From RGIG5270 sp045657185 (GTDB lineage: Bacteria; Verrucomicrobiota; Lentisphaeria; Victivallales; Victivallaceae), in NCBI GenBank assembly GCA_045657185.1, contig JAZOSO010000214.1, positions 1 to 39,726 of the forward strand: a DNA stretch of 39,726 nucleotides, in the 5' to 3' direction. The translations under genes and the position numbers were made by a program. How positions within the stretch are numbered: the stretch's first letter is position 1; every line of letters starts with the position of its first letter. Shown piece after piece: positions 27,053 to 33,888 of this stretch. A model generated the notes under the pieces. That model was not told where the DNA came from. It ran no database searches and saw only the letters and a program-made list of their open reading frames with translations.

Positions 27053-27676
27053 ATGCCGGAAATAACTTATTTTCAAGAAGTTCTGCGAAAACTCATCCAC
27101 TTGAGTTCACTGTGGATGGTTGCGGCAATCATGCTTGCAGGCGAAAAATACCGCCTGATACTGGCAGTTATTTTCGGCACGGCGTGGATATTGAATATTT
27201 TAATTGAACATGCAGTAGCATGCAAAGTTCCGTATATCACACCGCTCTATTACTTTTTCTTCAAAAAAATGCTGCGGAAACCTCCCGAACCGTCCGACTG
27301 GGTGATTTCGGGAGGTCCGCCGGTTTGGTGTGCGGCATTTCTTGTCACACTGCTTTTTCCGACTCAGGCTGCGGCAACGGCACTTGCTGTAATGCTGATT
27401 GCAGATACATGTGCGGCACTGGTGGGACGAAAATTCGGCAGACACAAAATCAACGGCAAAAGCATTGAGGGCTGTATCGCATTTTTTATCGGCGGAGTTG
27501 CAGCATTTGCAGTTATCGGTATTTTTTATCCGATGCCCGGTGTCTTTGCAATGCTTTGCGGAACTGCAGGAATTTTTATTGCCATGCTTGCAGAACTCTT
27601 TGAAAAGCAAATACATATAGATGATAACTTATCCATCCCCCTGACGGTCGGATTATCGCTTGCTTTTGTTATATAA
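27053..27676 (+). CDS. DGK1/SEC59/phytol-kinase-like membrane protein
   Basis: This 207-residue integral membrane protein has six or seven helices and the signature of CTP-dependent polyprenol/diacylglycerol kinases: EVLRKLIHLSSLW at the N-terminus, then ADTCAALVGRKFGRHK followed by GKSIEGC. Such enzymes phosphorylate dolichol, phytol or diacylglycerol; databases often label them phosphatidate cytidylyltransferase. The lipid substrate is unknown here. GATGAGGAGT lies before the ATG, 18 bases after the U32 gene. No strong terminator follows, only an AT-only hairpin at 27678-27700. Confidence 0.8.
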   Translation: MPEITYFQEVLRKLIHLSSLWMVAAIMLAGEKYRLILAVIFGTAWILNILIEHAVACKVPYITPLYYFFFKKMLRKPPEPSDWVISGGPPVWCAAFLVTLLFPTQAAATALAVMLIADTCAALVGRKFGRHKINGKSIEGCIAFFIGGVAAFAVIGIFYPMPGVFAMLCGTAGIFIAMLAELFEKQIHIDDNLSIPLTVGLSLAFVI

Positions 27677-27708
27677 TATAAAAAATGAATTGTTTTTTAT
27701 CTTTCGGG

Positions 27709-27737
27709 TTGAAAATTTTCCAGACATGGTATATATT
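27709..27737 (+). promoter_or_regulatory. Promoter of the zinc-ribbon/TPR unit
   Basis: TTGAAA (27709-27714) and TATATT (27732-27737) are separated by exactly 17 bases. The start codon lies 36 bases further on behind AAGAGGAAAAC. Confidence 0.7.
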
Positions 27738-27772
27738 GTAAAATATCTTAATTTTTAAATAAGAGGAAAACA

Positions 27773-28585
27773 ATGGCTAAAGTCTGTAAATTCTGCAATC
27801 TTGAAAATGAAGACACAGAGGAGTTTTGCACCCGCTGTTCAGCAAAACTTCCGACCTACTGTCAATACGAGGCAGGATTGATGGACGAAAAAACTGCCCC
27901 GAAAAAACATTTCAAGTTTGACTTTATCAAAACTTTGAAATTTGCAATTCCTGTGATACTATTGATTGCTGTTTTATCTGTTTTTTTCCCGACAGCCGAT
28001 GCAGCCGAAGGCGGTCTGCTTCCGGAATACAAAAAACACCGTTCAGATTTCAATGCAATACAAACTTTTGTCACCAATTTGCAAACATTACCTGATGATA
28101 TGTCTTTTAACAGCAAAACCACTGCGGACGCCGCAAGTTTATATCTTACCTCATTACTTCACCCCAAAACTGATGTGCAGAAGCTTCCTGTCAATGTCAC
28201 GCCCCGTATAAGTGTCAAAACTCCGCAGCAGTTTCCTGATAAAATTTTTATTGCCAAGCATTACAAATTTCTGTTCATTCCCGTCCGTTTGGAATTGATT
28301 TTCAAATACGACAAAAACAAATGGCAGTGTGAAAGCTGGAAATTCTGCAATCTTCCGGCATTATCTTTCAACAAAGCTTCCGTTTGCAAAACAGCTTTCA
28401 AAGAATTTCAAGCCGATGAAAAGAACAAAAAATTATTCTCTCCGTCAATCAATGTGCAGCGCACAAAAATACACATACTTTTGAATAATAACCGGCAAAA
28501 TGCAGTAAGTGCCGCATCATTGCAGAATAACAACTCAATGAAAAATAACAAGATTTCCACAATAGCGGCACGCATCACAAAATAA
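27773..28585 (+). CDS. Membrane-anchored zinc-ribbon protein of unknown function
   Basis: I do not recognise a named family. The 270-residue product starts with a zinc ribbon, CxxC (5, 8) and CxxC (19, 22), then has one transmembrane helix (about 53-72). A lysine-rich domain of about 190 residues follows, probably outside the cytoplasm. The last 40 residues are asparagine-rich and look disordered. AAGAGGAAAAC gives a good start. The TPR gene follows after 15 bases, so the two may form a small envelope-associated unit; that is inference. Confidence 0.8.
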   Translation: MAKVCKFCNLENEDTEEFCTRCSAKLPTYCQYEAGLMDEKTAPKKHFKFDFIKTLKFAIPVILLIAVLSVFFPTADAAEGGLLPEYKKHRSDFNAIQTFVTNLQTLPDDMSFNSKTTADAASLYLTSLLHPKTDVQKLPVNVTPRISVKTPQQFPDKIFIAKHYKFLFIPVRLELIFKYDKNKWQCESWKFCNLPALSFNKASVCKTAFKEFQADEKNKKLFSPSINVQRTKIHILLNNNRQNAVSAASLQNNNSMKNNKISTIAARITK

Positions 28586-28600
28586 CCAACGGAGTAAATA

Positions 28601-29983
28601 ATGATACAGCCTAAGACATGGAACACGATGTCAGATACGACACGTAAAAGCCTTGAACGCATGCTCAAAGGTGCAAAAAAAATGTCACAGCAAGACGCTA
28701 TCGACATGATTCGTGATATTATCAAACGCGAACCCGAACTTATTCCCGCCAAAGAATTTCTGCGTGAACTTGAAATCGCAAAAGCAGATGAAACTCAGGC
28801 AAAACCTGAGGGCGGAATGACCAATTTTCTCGTTTCCTGCAAAACCGCTTTCTGCGGCAAAAATTACCTCCGCGCCATTGCCGCCTGCGAGGATGCACTC
28901 TCTGTCAATGTAAACAATGTCCCGCTGCTTAAAACCATAGCTGATTTTTCAGTGAAAGCCGAGGCATGTTTCATAGGTATCGATGCTATTCTGACTGCCA
29001 TTCACTTTCAGCCCGACAACGCAGAACTGCGTCTCCGTCTCGGAGAACTTTATATCAAAGCAGATGAACCTGAAAATGCACTCAAAGTCTATCAGGAGCT
29101 TTATGATAACGCTTCTGATAAATCTCTCTATAAGCACCGCGTCCGCGAAGCCAAAAACGCCATTGAAGCCAAAGAAGAAGCCGCCCGTCAGCGCGAAGAA
29201 GAACTTAAAAATGCAAAAACAAACAAAGTTCAAACCCGCGATTCACAGGAAGCTATCGTTCAGCAGCTCCTTGACGGCACTATCCGTGATGTTGACCAGG
29301 CGAAACTCGTTATCACAGAACTCAGCAAAGTCCTTGAAAAGAAAGAATCTCTGGATGTACGCCGTAAACTCGCTGAAGCATACAAAATAGCACAGGATTA
29401 CGATACTGCCATTTATCATCTGGAATTTGTCGCAAAGGCACTCAACGCCTTTGACGCCAATCTGGACAAGGATATTGAAAAACTTTATGTAAAAAAATAC
29501 GATTTGGCAATTCAGGCAATAGAAGCCAATCCCAACGCCTACGACAACGCACAACAGCAGCTTACAGATTTGGAAATTGAACGTATGCGTTTCAAACTTG
29601 AACGCGCCATGCGCCGCTCAAATGCCAATATCAATGATGCCCAGCTGCATTATGAACTCGGGTTGGAATACTACGACTGCGGCATGTCGGAAGACGCTCT
29701 CAAAGAGTTCACCACAGCCGCCGAACACCCCCGCTGGCAGCCGCAATCCACCTACTACATGGGCAGAGTCGTTCTCAACATGGACAACGTTCCGCTCGCA
29801 GTTGAGTATCTTTCAAAAGCTTCCGAAATGATCGGCATCCGTGAACCCAATTACAAAAAATGCTACTACTACCTCGGTATTGCATGCGAGAAAAACGGCG
29901 ATGCCGAAAACGCACGCAAAGCATTTGAGCGTCTCTATCAACTTGACCCGAATTTCCTTGATGTCGCCGCACGCCTTGCCTGA
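28601..29983 (+). CDS. Tetratricopeptide-repeat protein
   Basis: The 460-residue protein has no signal peptide and consists of helical repeats. TPR-like units are clear at about residues 125-165 (LRLRLGELYIKADEPENAL) and near 345-450 (LHYELGLEYYDCGMSEDAL and CYYYLGIACEKNGDAENAR). A charged coiled-coil-prone stretch lies around 185-215 (EAKEEAARQREEELKNA). TPR proteins act as assembly platforms, so no catalytic role is expected. CGGAG lies 8 bases before the ATG. It is co-transcribed with the zinc-ribbon gene and followed by a strong terminator. Confidence 0.9.
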   Translation: MIQPKTWNTMSDTTRKSLERMLKGAKKMSQQDAIDMIRDIIKREPELIPAKEFLRELEIAKADETQAKPEGGMTNFLVSCKTAFCGKNYLRAIAACEDALSVNVNNVPLLKTIADFSVKAEACFIGIDAILTAIHFQPDNAELRLRLGELYIKADEPENALKVYQELYDNASDKSLYKHRVREAKNAIEAKEEAARQREEELKNAKTNKVQTRDSQEAIVQQLLDGTIRDVDQAKLVITELSKVLEKKESLDVRRKLAEAYKIAQDYDTAIYHLEFVAKALNAFDANLDKDIEKLYVKKYDLAIQAIEANPNAYDNAQQQLTDLEIERMRFKLERAMRRSNANINDAQLHYELGLEYYDCGMSEDALKEFTTAAEHPRWQPQSTYYMGRVVLNMDNVPLAVEYLSKASEMIGIREPNYKKCYYYLGIACEKNGDAENARKAFERLYQLDPNFLDVAARLA

Positions 29984-29997
29984 TTTAACACTTCAGG

Positions 29998-30028
29998 TTG
30001 ACAAAAAGTCCTTTCTTGTAAACATAAT
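29998..30028 (+). promoter_or_regulatory. Putative promoter overlapping the TPR-gene terminator
   Basis: A perfect TTGACA (29998-30003) is followed 19 bases later by CATAAT (30023-30028), which lies in the loop of the terminator hairpin. A transcript from here would start near 30035, after the 5' arm, leaving AAAGGA free as ribosome site for the gene at 30049. The 19-base spacing is longer than optimal. Confidence 0.4.
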
Positions 30029-30048
30029 TACAAAGAAAGGATTTTTTT
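30009..30048 (+). terminator. Terminator of the zinc-ribbon/TPR unit
   Basis: TCCTTTCTT pairs with AAGAAAGGA (9 bp) and an inner GTAA/TTAC adds 4 bp past a one-base bulge. Seven T follow and run directly into the ATG of the next gene. The 3' arm contains that gene's ribosome site. Confidence 0.85.
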
Positions 30049-30330
30049 ATGCGCAAAACAAAACAGCAAAAAGAAACCGAAGACGCTCTTTTAAAACGCG
30101 CTCTCGGCTTTACACAGGAAGAAATTTACTCTGAAGATATAATTGACAGAGAATCAGGCGAAGTAACAAATTTAACCAAAAGAAAAATCATCCGTAAAAC
30201 CGTCCCTCCCGATGTCCGCGCCCTGCTCTTCTGGCTCAAAAACCGCTACCCCGACCGCTGGAAAGACAAAGTACCTCCACCCGCGGAAGAAATTGATTAC
30301 GACTTCTCTGAAGACGAAATGAATTTATAA
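30049..30330 (+). CDS. Orphan terminase-small-subunit-like protein
   Basis: The 93-residue charged protein has ALLKRALGFTQEEIY at the N-terminus and PPDVRALLFWLKNRYPDRW with KDK after it in the second half. The latter resembles the C-terminal part of small DNA-binding proteins annotated as phage terminase small subunits, where FWLKNRxPxxWRDK is common. No large terminase, capsid or integrase gene is nearby, so it is a remnant or a separate chromosomal family. Its ATG follows a terminator U-tract directly and its ribosome site AAAGGA lies in the terminator's 3' arm. Function unknown. Confidence 0.7.
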   Translation: MRKTKQQKETEDALLKRALGFTQEEIYSEDIIDRESGEVTNLTKRKIIRKTVPPDVRALLFWLKNRYPDRWKDKVPPPAEEIDYDFSEDEMNL

Positions 30331-30351
30331 AATTTCCTGCCATATCTGCAT

Positions 30352-30399
30352 AAAAAAACTGCTGCCCCCATTCAGAAAAGGTAAGCAGCAGCTTTTTTT
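30352..30399. terminator. Bidirectional terminator
   Basis: CTGCTGC (30359-30365) pairs with GCAGCAG (30385-30391). Seven A precede and seven T follow, so it works in both directions. It separates the orphan gene (+) from the serine hydrolase gene (-). Confidence 0.85.
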
Positions 30400-30410
30400 G
30401 CAACAGAAAT

Positions 30411-31625
30411 TTATTTCATTCTGCCGGTATAAGCAGCAATTCCGCTGTCATCTATTTCTGCTTTAAAGAACTTATTTACAGCATTATTCCATGCTTTATT
30501 CCACGGACGGGGGTTGCCGTTAAGCTGAACAACCCACAAACGAAGCTCTTTTTTACGCCAGTTGACAGAACAGCTGGTTCCCCATGCTCCGCCATGCCCC
30601 ATAGTGCCTTCCTTGAAATTGGCCCAAAGCCCCAAAGAATAATTTCCGAGCTTCTCCGGGCGGGTACTGGTGGCCAGATATTTTTTTACGGTTTCTTCTT
30701 TCAAAATACGCACACCGTTGTCCCCCATACCCAAATTCATAAGCATACGGTAAAATTTGACCTGATCTGCGGCAGTAGTCCAAAGACCGGCTCCCGCGGA
30801 AGGATGAACTTCAGGACCGTTATGCGGCAGAGGCATCGCACGATTGAAAGCTCTGAACACGGGCTTTTTATCTTTTGAAAGTGCATGAAGAACAATTGAA
30901 CGGCTCAACTGCTCTTCAGAAGGTTTAAAGGTGGTATCTTTCATACCCAGAGGGTCAAGAACCCGTTCTTTAAGGAAATCTTCCCACTTCTTGCCGGTTA
31001 CAACTTCAATAACGGCAGCACCGATATCAATTCCTGTATTGGAATAATTGGCTTTGGTTCCGGGTTCAAAACGCAGAGGAAGAGATGCTGCTTCTTTGGC
31101 TGTATCTCTGAGAGAAAGTCTGTTCCAACCCTTTTTCCCTTTTGTGGGAATCTCAAAAGGAAAACCGCCGGTATGGTTCATCACCATACGGATAGTCAAA
31201 GTATTCTTTGCCGGAACAACAGTCTTCTTGCCGTTTTTTCCTTTGACTGCCACTTTAAGGTTTTTAAATTCAGGAAGATATTTGGCAACAGGGTCATCCA
31301 GAGAAATTTTTCCTTCTTCCAGCAAAATGGCAATAGTCACACCGCAAAAACCCTTTGTCTGTGAACACTGCATATATGTACTATCAGTAGTTACAGGGCT
31401 TCTTTTGACGGGGTCAGCATAGCCGACGCAAGCGGTTTCCTGAAAATCACCTTTACAGAGAATACTGACAGCACCAGGCAGCGCACCGGAATCAACAAAA
31501 GGTTTCAATGCCTCTGCGGCAAATGAAGTCTTACTGCTTTTTACAGGAGATTGAATTTGAACTGTTGAACAACCGGCAGATAACAGAACTGCCGCAATAA
31601 GAAACGAAAATTTTTTAAGTATCAT
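30411..31625 (-). CDS. Lipoprotein serine hydrolase (class C beta-lactamase/PBP-like)
   Basis: This 404-residue protein has a lipoprotein signal (LLSAGC, lipidated C19) and so should be anchored to an envelope membrane. The beta-lactamase-family triad is present: S88-x-x-K91 (CSQTKG), Y194-S-N196 (ANYSNTG) and GHGGAWG near residue 345 in place of KTG. Such proteins include D-aminopeptidases, esterases and peptidoglycan-acting enzymes; true beta-lactam resistance is only one possibility. AAGGAAATAAAAA precedes the ATG. It lies 39 bases after pyrE and may be co-transcribed, with a terminator behind it. Confidence 0.9.
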   Translation of the reverse strand: MILKKFSFLIAAVLLSAGCSTVQIQSPVKSSKTSFAAEALKPFVDSGALPGAVSILCKGDFQETACVGYADPVKRSPVTTDSTYMQCSQTKGFCGVTIAILLEEGKISLDDPVAKYLPEFKNLKVAVKGKNGKKTVVPAKNTLTIRMVMNHTGGFPFEIPTKGKKGWNRLSLRDTAKEAASLPLRFEPGTKANYSNTGIDIGAAVIEVVTGKKWEDFLKERVLDPLGMKDTTFKPSEEQLSRSIVLHALSKDKKPVFRAFNRAMPLPHNGPEVHPSAGAGLWTTAADQVKFYRMLMNLGMGDNGVRILKEETVKKYLATSTRPEKLGNYSLGLWANFKEGTMGHGGAWGTSCSVNWRKKELRLWVVQLNGNPRPWNKAWNNAVNKFFKAEIDDSGIAAYTGRMK

Positions 31626-31664
31626 TTTTTATTTCCTTACAATTCAAGTTCTTTCAATACAAAC

Positions 31665-32339
31665 TTATTTTGCGCCGTATTGGACATAATATGCGTCGAT
31701 GGCGGCTTTGAGAGTATCGTCAATAATGACTTTACCTTTGTAAGGTTTATTGTAAAGGTGTTCAACGACTTCTGCCATAGTTACGATTGCAGTGGTTTTG
31801 AAACCGTATTTTTCAGAAATTTCAGAAAGTGCGCTCTTTTCGCCCTGACCGCGTTCCATACGGTCAACACTGACGACCAGACCGAGAACATTGACATTAC
31901 CCTGTGCTTTGATAATGGGAAGAGTTTCTTCAATGGAAGTACCTGCGGTGGTAACGTCTTTAATGATAACGATTTTATCATTATCAGCGATAGGACTGCC
32001 GAGCAGAATACCTTTATCGCCGTGGTCCTTAACTTCCTTGCGGTTGGAGCAGTAACGGATATCTGCATTGAAATCTTCTGCGAGTGCCATAGTTGCGGCA
32101 ACGGTCAGCGGGATACCTTTGTAAGCCGGTCCGAAAAGCACATCAAAATCAGTTCCGAAAGTCTGTTCAATGGCACGGGCATAATACTGACCGAGTTTGC
32201 GCAGCTGTGAACCTGTACGGTAAAAACCGGTATTTACAAAAAACGGAGTTTTGCGTCCGCTTTTGGTGACAAAATCACCGAACTTCAAAACGTTGCAGTC
32301 AATCATGAACTCGATAAATCTCTGTTTGTACTCTTCCAT
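31665..32339 (-). CDS. pyrE: Orotate phosphoribosyltransferase
   Basis: PyrE joins orotate to PRPP to give orotidine monophosphate in pyrimidine synthesis. The PRPP loop is VIIKDVTTAGTSIEE, and FGPAYKGIPL and YCSNRKEVKDHG are the substrate and flexible-loop regions. The 224-residue length and motif order are normal. GAAAGGAATATTGTC leads into the ATG. A putative promoter lies 24 bases upstream, right at the edge of the repeat element; no PyrR-type leader was seen. Confidence 0.96.
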   Translation of the reverse strand: MEEYKQRFIEFMIDCNVLKFGDFVTKSGRKTPFFVNTGFYRTGSQLRKLGQYYARAIEQTFGTDFDVLFGPAYKGIPLTVAATMALAEDFNADIRYCSNRKEVKDHGDKGILLGSPIADNDKIVIIKDVTTAGTSIEETLPIIKAQGNVNVLGLVVSVDRMERGQGEKSALSEISEKYGFKTTAIVTMAEVVEHLYNKPYKGKVIIDDTLKAAIDAYYVQYGAK

Positions 32340-32362
32340 GACAATATTCCTTTCGGTTAAAA

Positions 32363-32391
32363 TGTATAAAAAATGAAGGCTGTGTTCTAAA
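32363..32391 (-). promoter_or_regulatory. Putative pyrE promoter
   Basis: On the minus strand TTTAGA (plus 32386-32391) and TATACA (plus 32363-32368) are 17 bases apart. Both boxes match consensus at four of six positions. The -35 box ends about five bases from repeat copy B. Confidence 0.4.
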
Positions 32392-32395
32392 CGTA

Positions 32396-32640
32396 GACTG
32401 TTTTTTCAGGGGGTTGACTGCACCCCCTGACCCCCCGCAGCCGGGTACGACCCGGTGCGATATAACGCTGACGCGTGAGTATCAGCGGCTGGATGATGTC
32501 AGGCTGTTTTCGGCGGAATGTTCGTTTTGTCCCTCCTCTTTTTTGAGGAGTGACAAATCAAATCTTCCGCCGGATTAGCCACAATTGGGGTACTGCCGTA
32601 TTTTGCTGTTGCAAAATACTATACCCCAAACCCCTTAGTT
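32396..32640 (+). repeat. Structured dispersed repeat, copy B
   Basis: This copy matches copy C through most of its length; in the first 52 bases after CCGGG, 46 are identical. Helices: CAGGGGGT/ACCCCCTG (32407-32429), CCGGGT/ACCCGG (32441-32455), CGCTGA/TCAGCG (32466-32487), and a long arm CGGCGGAA/TTCCGCCG (32511-32572) enclosing TTTGTC/GACAAA and CTCCTC/GAGGAG. GCCACAATTGGGG (32578-32590) is identical in copy C. In the long arm a G-C pair here is A-T in copy C, and a T-A pair is C-G. It fills the gap between pyrE and tRNA-Gln. I see no coding frame with a ribosome site, so an ncRNA or a mobile hairpin element is likely. Confidence 0.85.
32585..32629 (+). terminator. Terminal hairpin of repeat copy B
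   Basis: TTGGGGTA pairs with TACCCCAA (8 bp) and GTATTTTGC with GCAAAATAC (9 bp) around a TGTT loop. A T-run (TTTTTT) follows eight bases later. It could end an RNA made from the repeat, though the distance to the T-run is longer than usual. Confidence 0.5.
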
Positions 32641-32700
32641 TTTTAAATTATCAATCAATGTTTAGCACAGAGCCAAAATAAAAAATCAAGACAAAAAAAA

Positions 32701-32774
32701 TGGCAGCCCTACAAGGATTCGAACCTCGACAAAATGATCCAGAATCACTTGTGCTACCATTACACCATAGGGCT
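32701..32774 (-). tRNA. tRNA-Gln (anticodon CUG)
   Basis: The minus strand folds into a full cloverleaf: acceptor AGCCCTA/TAGGGCT, D stem GTGT/GCAC, anticodon stem AGTGA/TCATT with loop TTCTGGA (anticodon CTG at 34-36), and T arm CGAGG-TTCGAAT-CCTTG. The discriminator is G73 and CCA is encoded. The weak A1-U72 pair and G73 agree with glutamine identity. Eight T follow the CCA on the minus strand and probably end transcription. It reads CAG codons. Confidence 0.95.
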
Positions 32775-32779
32775 GCGTT

Positions 32780-32797
32780 AAAAAACTCTTTCGAGTT
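32780..32797 (-). terminator. Terminator between the 35-residue gene and tRNA-Gln
   Basis: AACTC/GAGTT with a GAAA (GNRA) loop on the minus strand, followed by TTTT. It sits 7 bases past the small gene's stop and 5 bases before the tRNA 5' end, so it could be an attenuating terminator or a processing signal. Confidence 0.6.
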
Positions 32798-32803
32798 GTT
32801 TTT

Positions 32804-32911
32804 TTATTTTTTCTTACCTTTTGCGAGGATTTCACGAACTTTTGCTTTGCAACGTTCGAGATAAGCCTTGCGGCGGGCTCTTTTCTGAACTTTATTGCTC
32901 TGCTGACCCAT
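32804..32911 (-). CDS. Very small basic protein (35 residues)
   Basis: An ATG with a strong CAAGGAGATAAAA ribosome site opens a 35-codon frame rich in lysine and arginine (starting MGQQSNKVQKRARRKAY and ending AKGKKK). It has one cysteine and no membrane segment. Its size and charge resemble small ribosome-associated proteins such as Thx, but I cannot name the family. The good ribosome site, a promoter-like upstream region and the following terminator support a real gene. It lies directly before tRNA-Gln on the same strand, which fits a translation link. Confidence 0.8.
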   Translation of the reverse strand: MGQQSNKVQKRARRKAYLERCKAKVREILAKGKKK

Positions 32912-32953
32912 TTTTATCTCCTTGTCAGTTTATCATTTTCAATAACAGTATAT

Positions 32954-32981
32954 AATCTATCACCATTTTGCGATTTTGCAA
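32954..32981 (-). promoter_or_regulatory. Possible promoter of the 35-residue gene and tRNA-Gln
   Basis: On the minus strand TTGCAA (plus 32976-32981) and TAGATT (plus 32954-32959) are 16 bases apart, about 43 bases before the start codon. The match is moderate. Confidence 0.35.
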
Positions 32982-32989
32982 ATTATTTC

Positions 32990-33033
32990 TGCAAAAAAAA
33001 CCGTTTTTTTTGCATTTTATACCGCAAAATGCA
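32990..33033 (-). terminator. Tandem overlapping hairpins after truA
   Basis: TGCAAAAAAAA/TTTTTTTTGCA (32990-33014, 3-base loop) and TGCATTTT/AAAATGCA (33011-33033, 7-base loop) share TGCA at 33011-33014, so both cannot form fully at once. On the minus strand a run of eight T lies in the second arm. Most likely they end the five-gene operon that finishes with truA. Confidence 0.55.
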
Positions 33034-33048
33034 CTTTTTTCGGCATTT

Positions 33049-33888
33049 TCAGATGAAAAACGGCACATTTTCAATGTCAAAATGCCTCCAATCGTCCTCT
33101 CCGTAAAAGACCTTAACGAGGAAAAGCCCTCTGGCTGAGGCAGTTGTAGGTCCGAGAGTACGGTCTTTCGCCTCAAGCAATGCTGCAAGCTCAGTTTTAC
33201 TCATGCGGTGCGATGCACATTCAAGCAATGCCCCCGTCAGACAACGTATCATCTTGTACAAAAAGCCGTTACCTTTGTACACAATACACAGATACTGTCC
33301 GAAAAGCTTCGCTTCTATGCTGTAAATCGTACGCACTGCATCGTCGATATCGTTTCTGGAACATACAAAACTGGAAAAATCATGTGTCCCGACCAGCACC
33401 TTCGCACACTCCTGCAATGCGTCAACATCTATCTTATATTTAGGATGCAATGAATAATGATTGGAAAACGGCGTTTCATCTCCGAGATTAACCACATAAA
33501 CATACGCCTTGCCGCAGGCATCAAAACGGGCGTGAAAATCCAACGGCTTTTCCGTTATCGTCCGTATGCGGATATCTGACGGCAGCAGACGGTTCAGCGC
33601 ATTTTTAAGTTTTTCCATCGGAATTGCCGGACTTTTCGGCACAGGAAATGCGGCGGCAAAATTTATGGCATGAACGCCCGCGTCAGTACGGCTGGAGCCG
33701 GTCAATTCTATCGGCAGATTATTGTAGAGGCGGCGCAAAACCTTCTGCACGACCTCCTGTACACACAAAGAGTTCGGCTGTATCTGCCAGCCGCCGTACA
33801 CACTGCCGTCAAACGATATCTCCATGAGATAGCGTTTCTCCGAGTCATAAGGTATTTCTTCAATTTTACGCGGCGGATATCCGTTCAT
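33049..33888 (-). CDS. truA: tRNA pseudouridine synthase A
   Basis: TruA converts uridines 38-40 in the anticodon arm to pseudouridine. The catalytic aspartate is D69 in GSSRTDAGVHA, and YKGNGFLYKMIRCLTG is the C-terminal core motif. At 279 residues it is slightly long, with about 15 extra N-terminal residues before the conserved YLMEISFDG; translation from the overlapping ATGA with hemW explains this. It is the last gene of the operon. Confidence 0.95.
   Translation of the reverse strand: MNGYPPRKIEEIPYDSEKRYLMEISFDGSVYGGWQIQPNSLCVQEVVQKVLRRLYNNLPIELTGSSRTDAGVHAINFAAAFPVPKSPAIPMEKLKNALNRLLPSDIRIRTITEKPLDFHARFDACGKAYVYVVNLGDETPFSNHYSLHPKYKIDVDALQECAKVLVGTHDFSSFVCSRNDIDDAVRTIYSIEAKLFGQYLCIVYKGNGFLYKMIRCLTGALLECASHRMSKTELAALLEAKDRTLGPTTASARGLFLVKVFYGEDDWRHFDIENVPFFI

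Noticed and set aside
27678..27700. Terminator after the DGK1-like gene
   Set aside because: Stem ATAAAAAA/TTTTTTAT is AT-only and too weak to claim.
32455..32590. Group II intron start (GTGCG) in the repeat
   Set aside because: The GTGCGA box follows a hairpin, but the element is far too short, has no domain V hairpin and no reverse transcriptase.
32396..32640. Integron attC site
   Set aside because: The hairpins do not show R/L boxes with RYYYAAC/GTTRRRY ends, and no cassette array is present.
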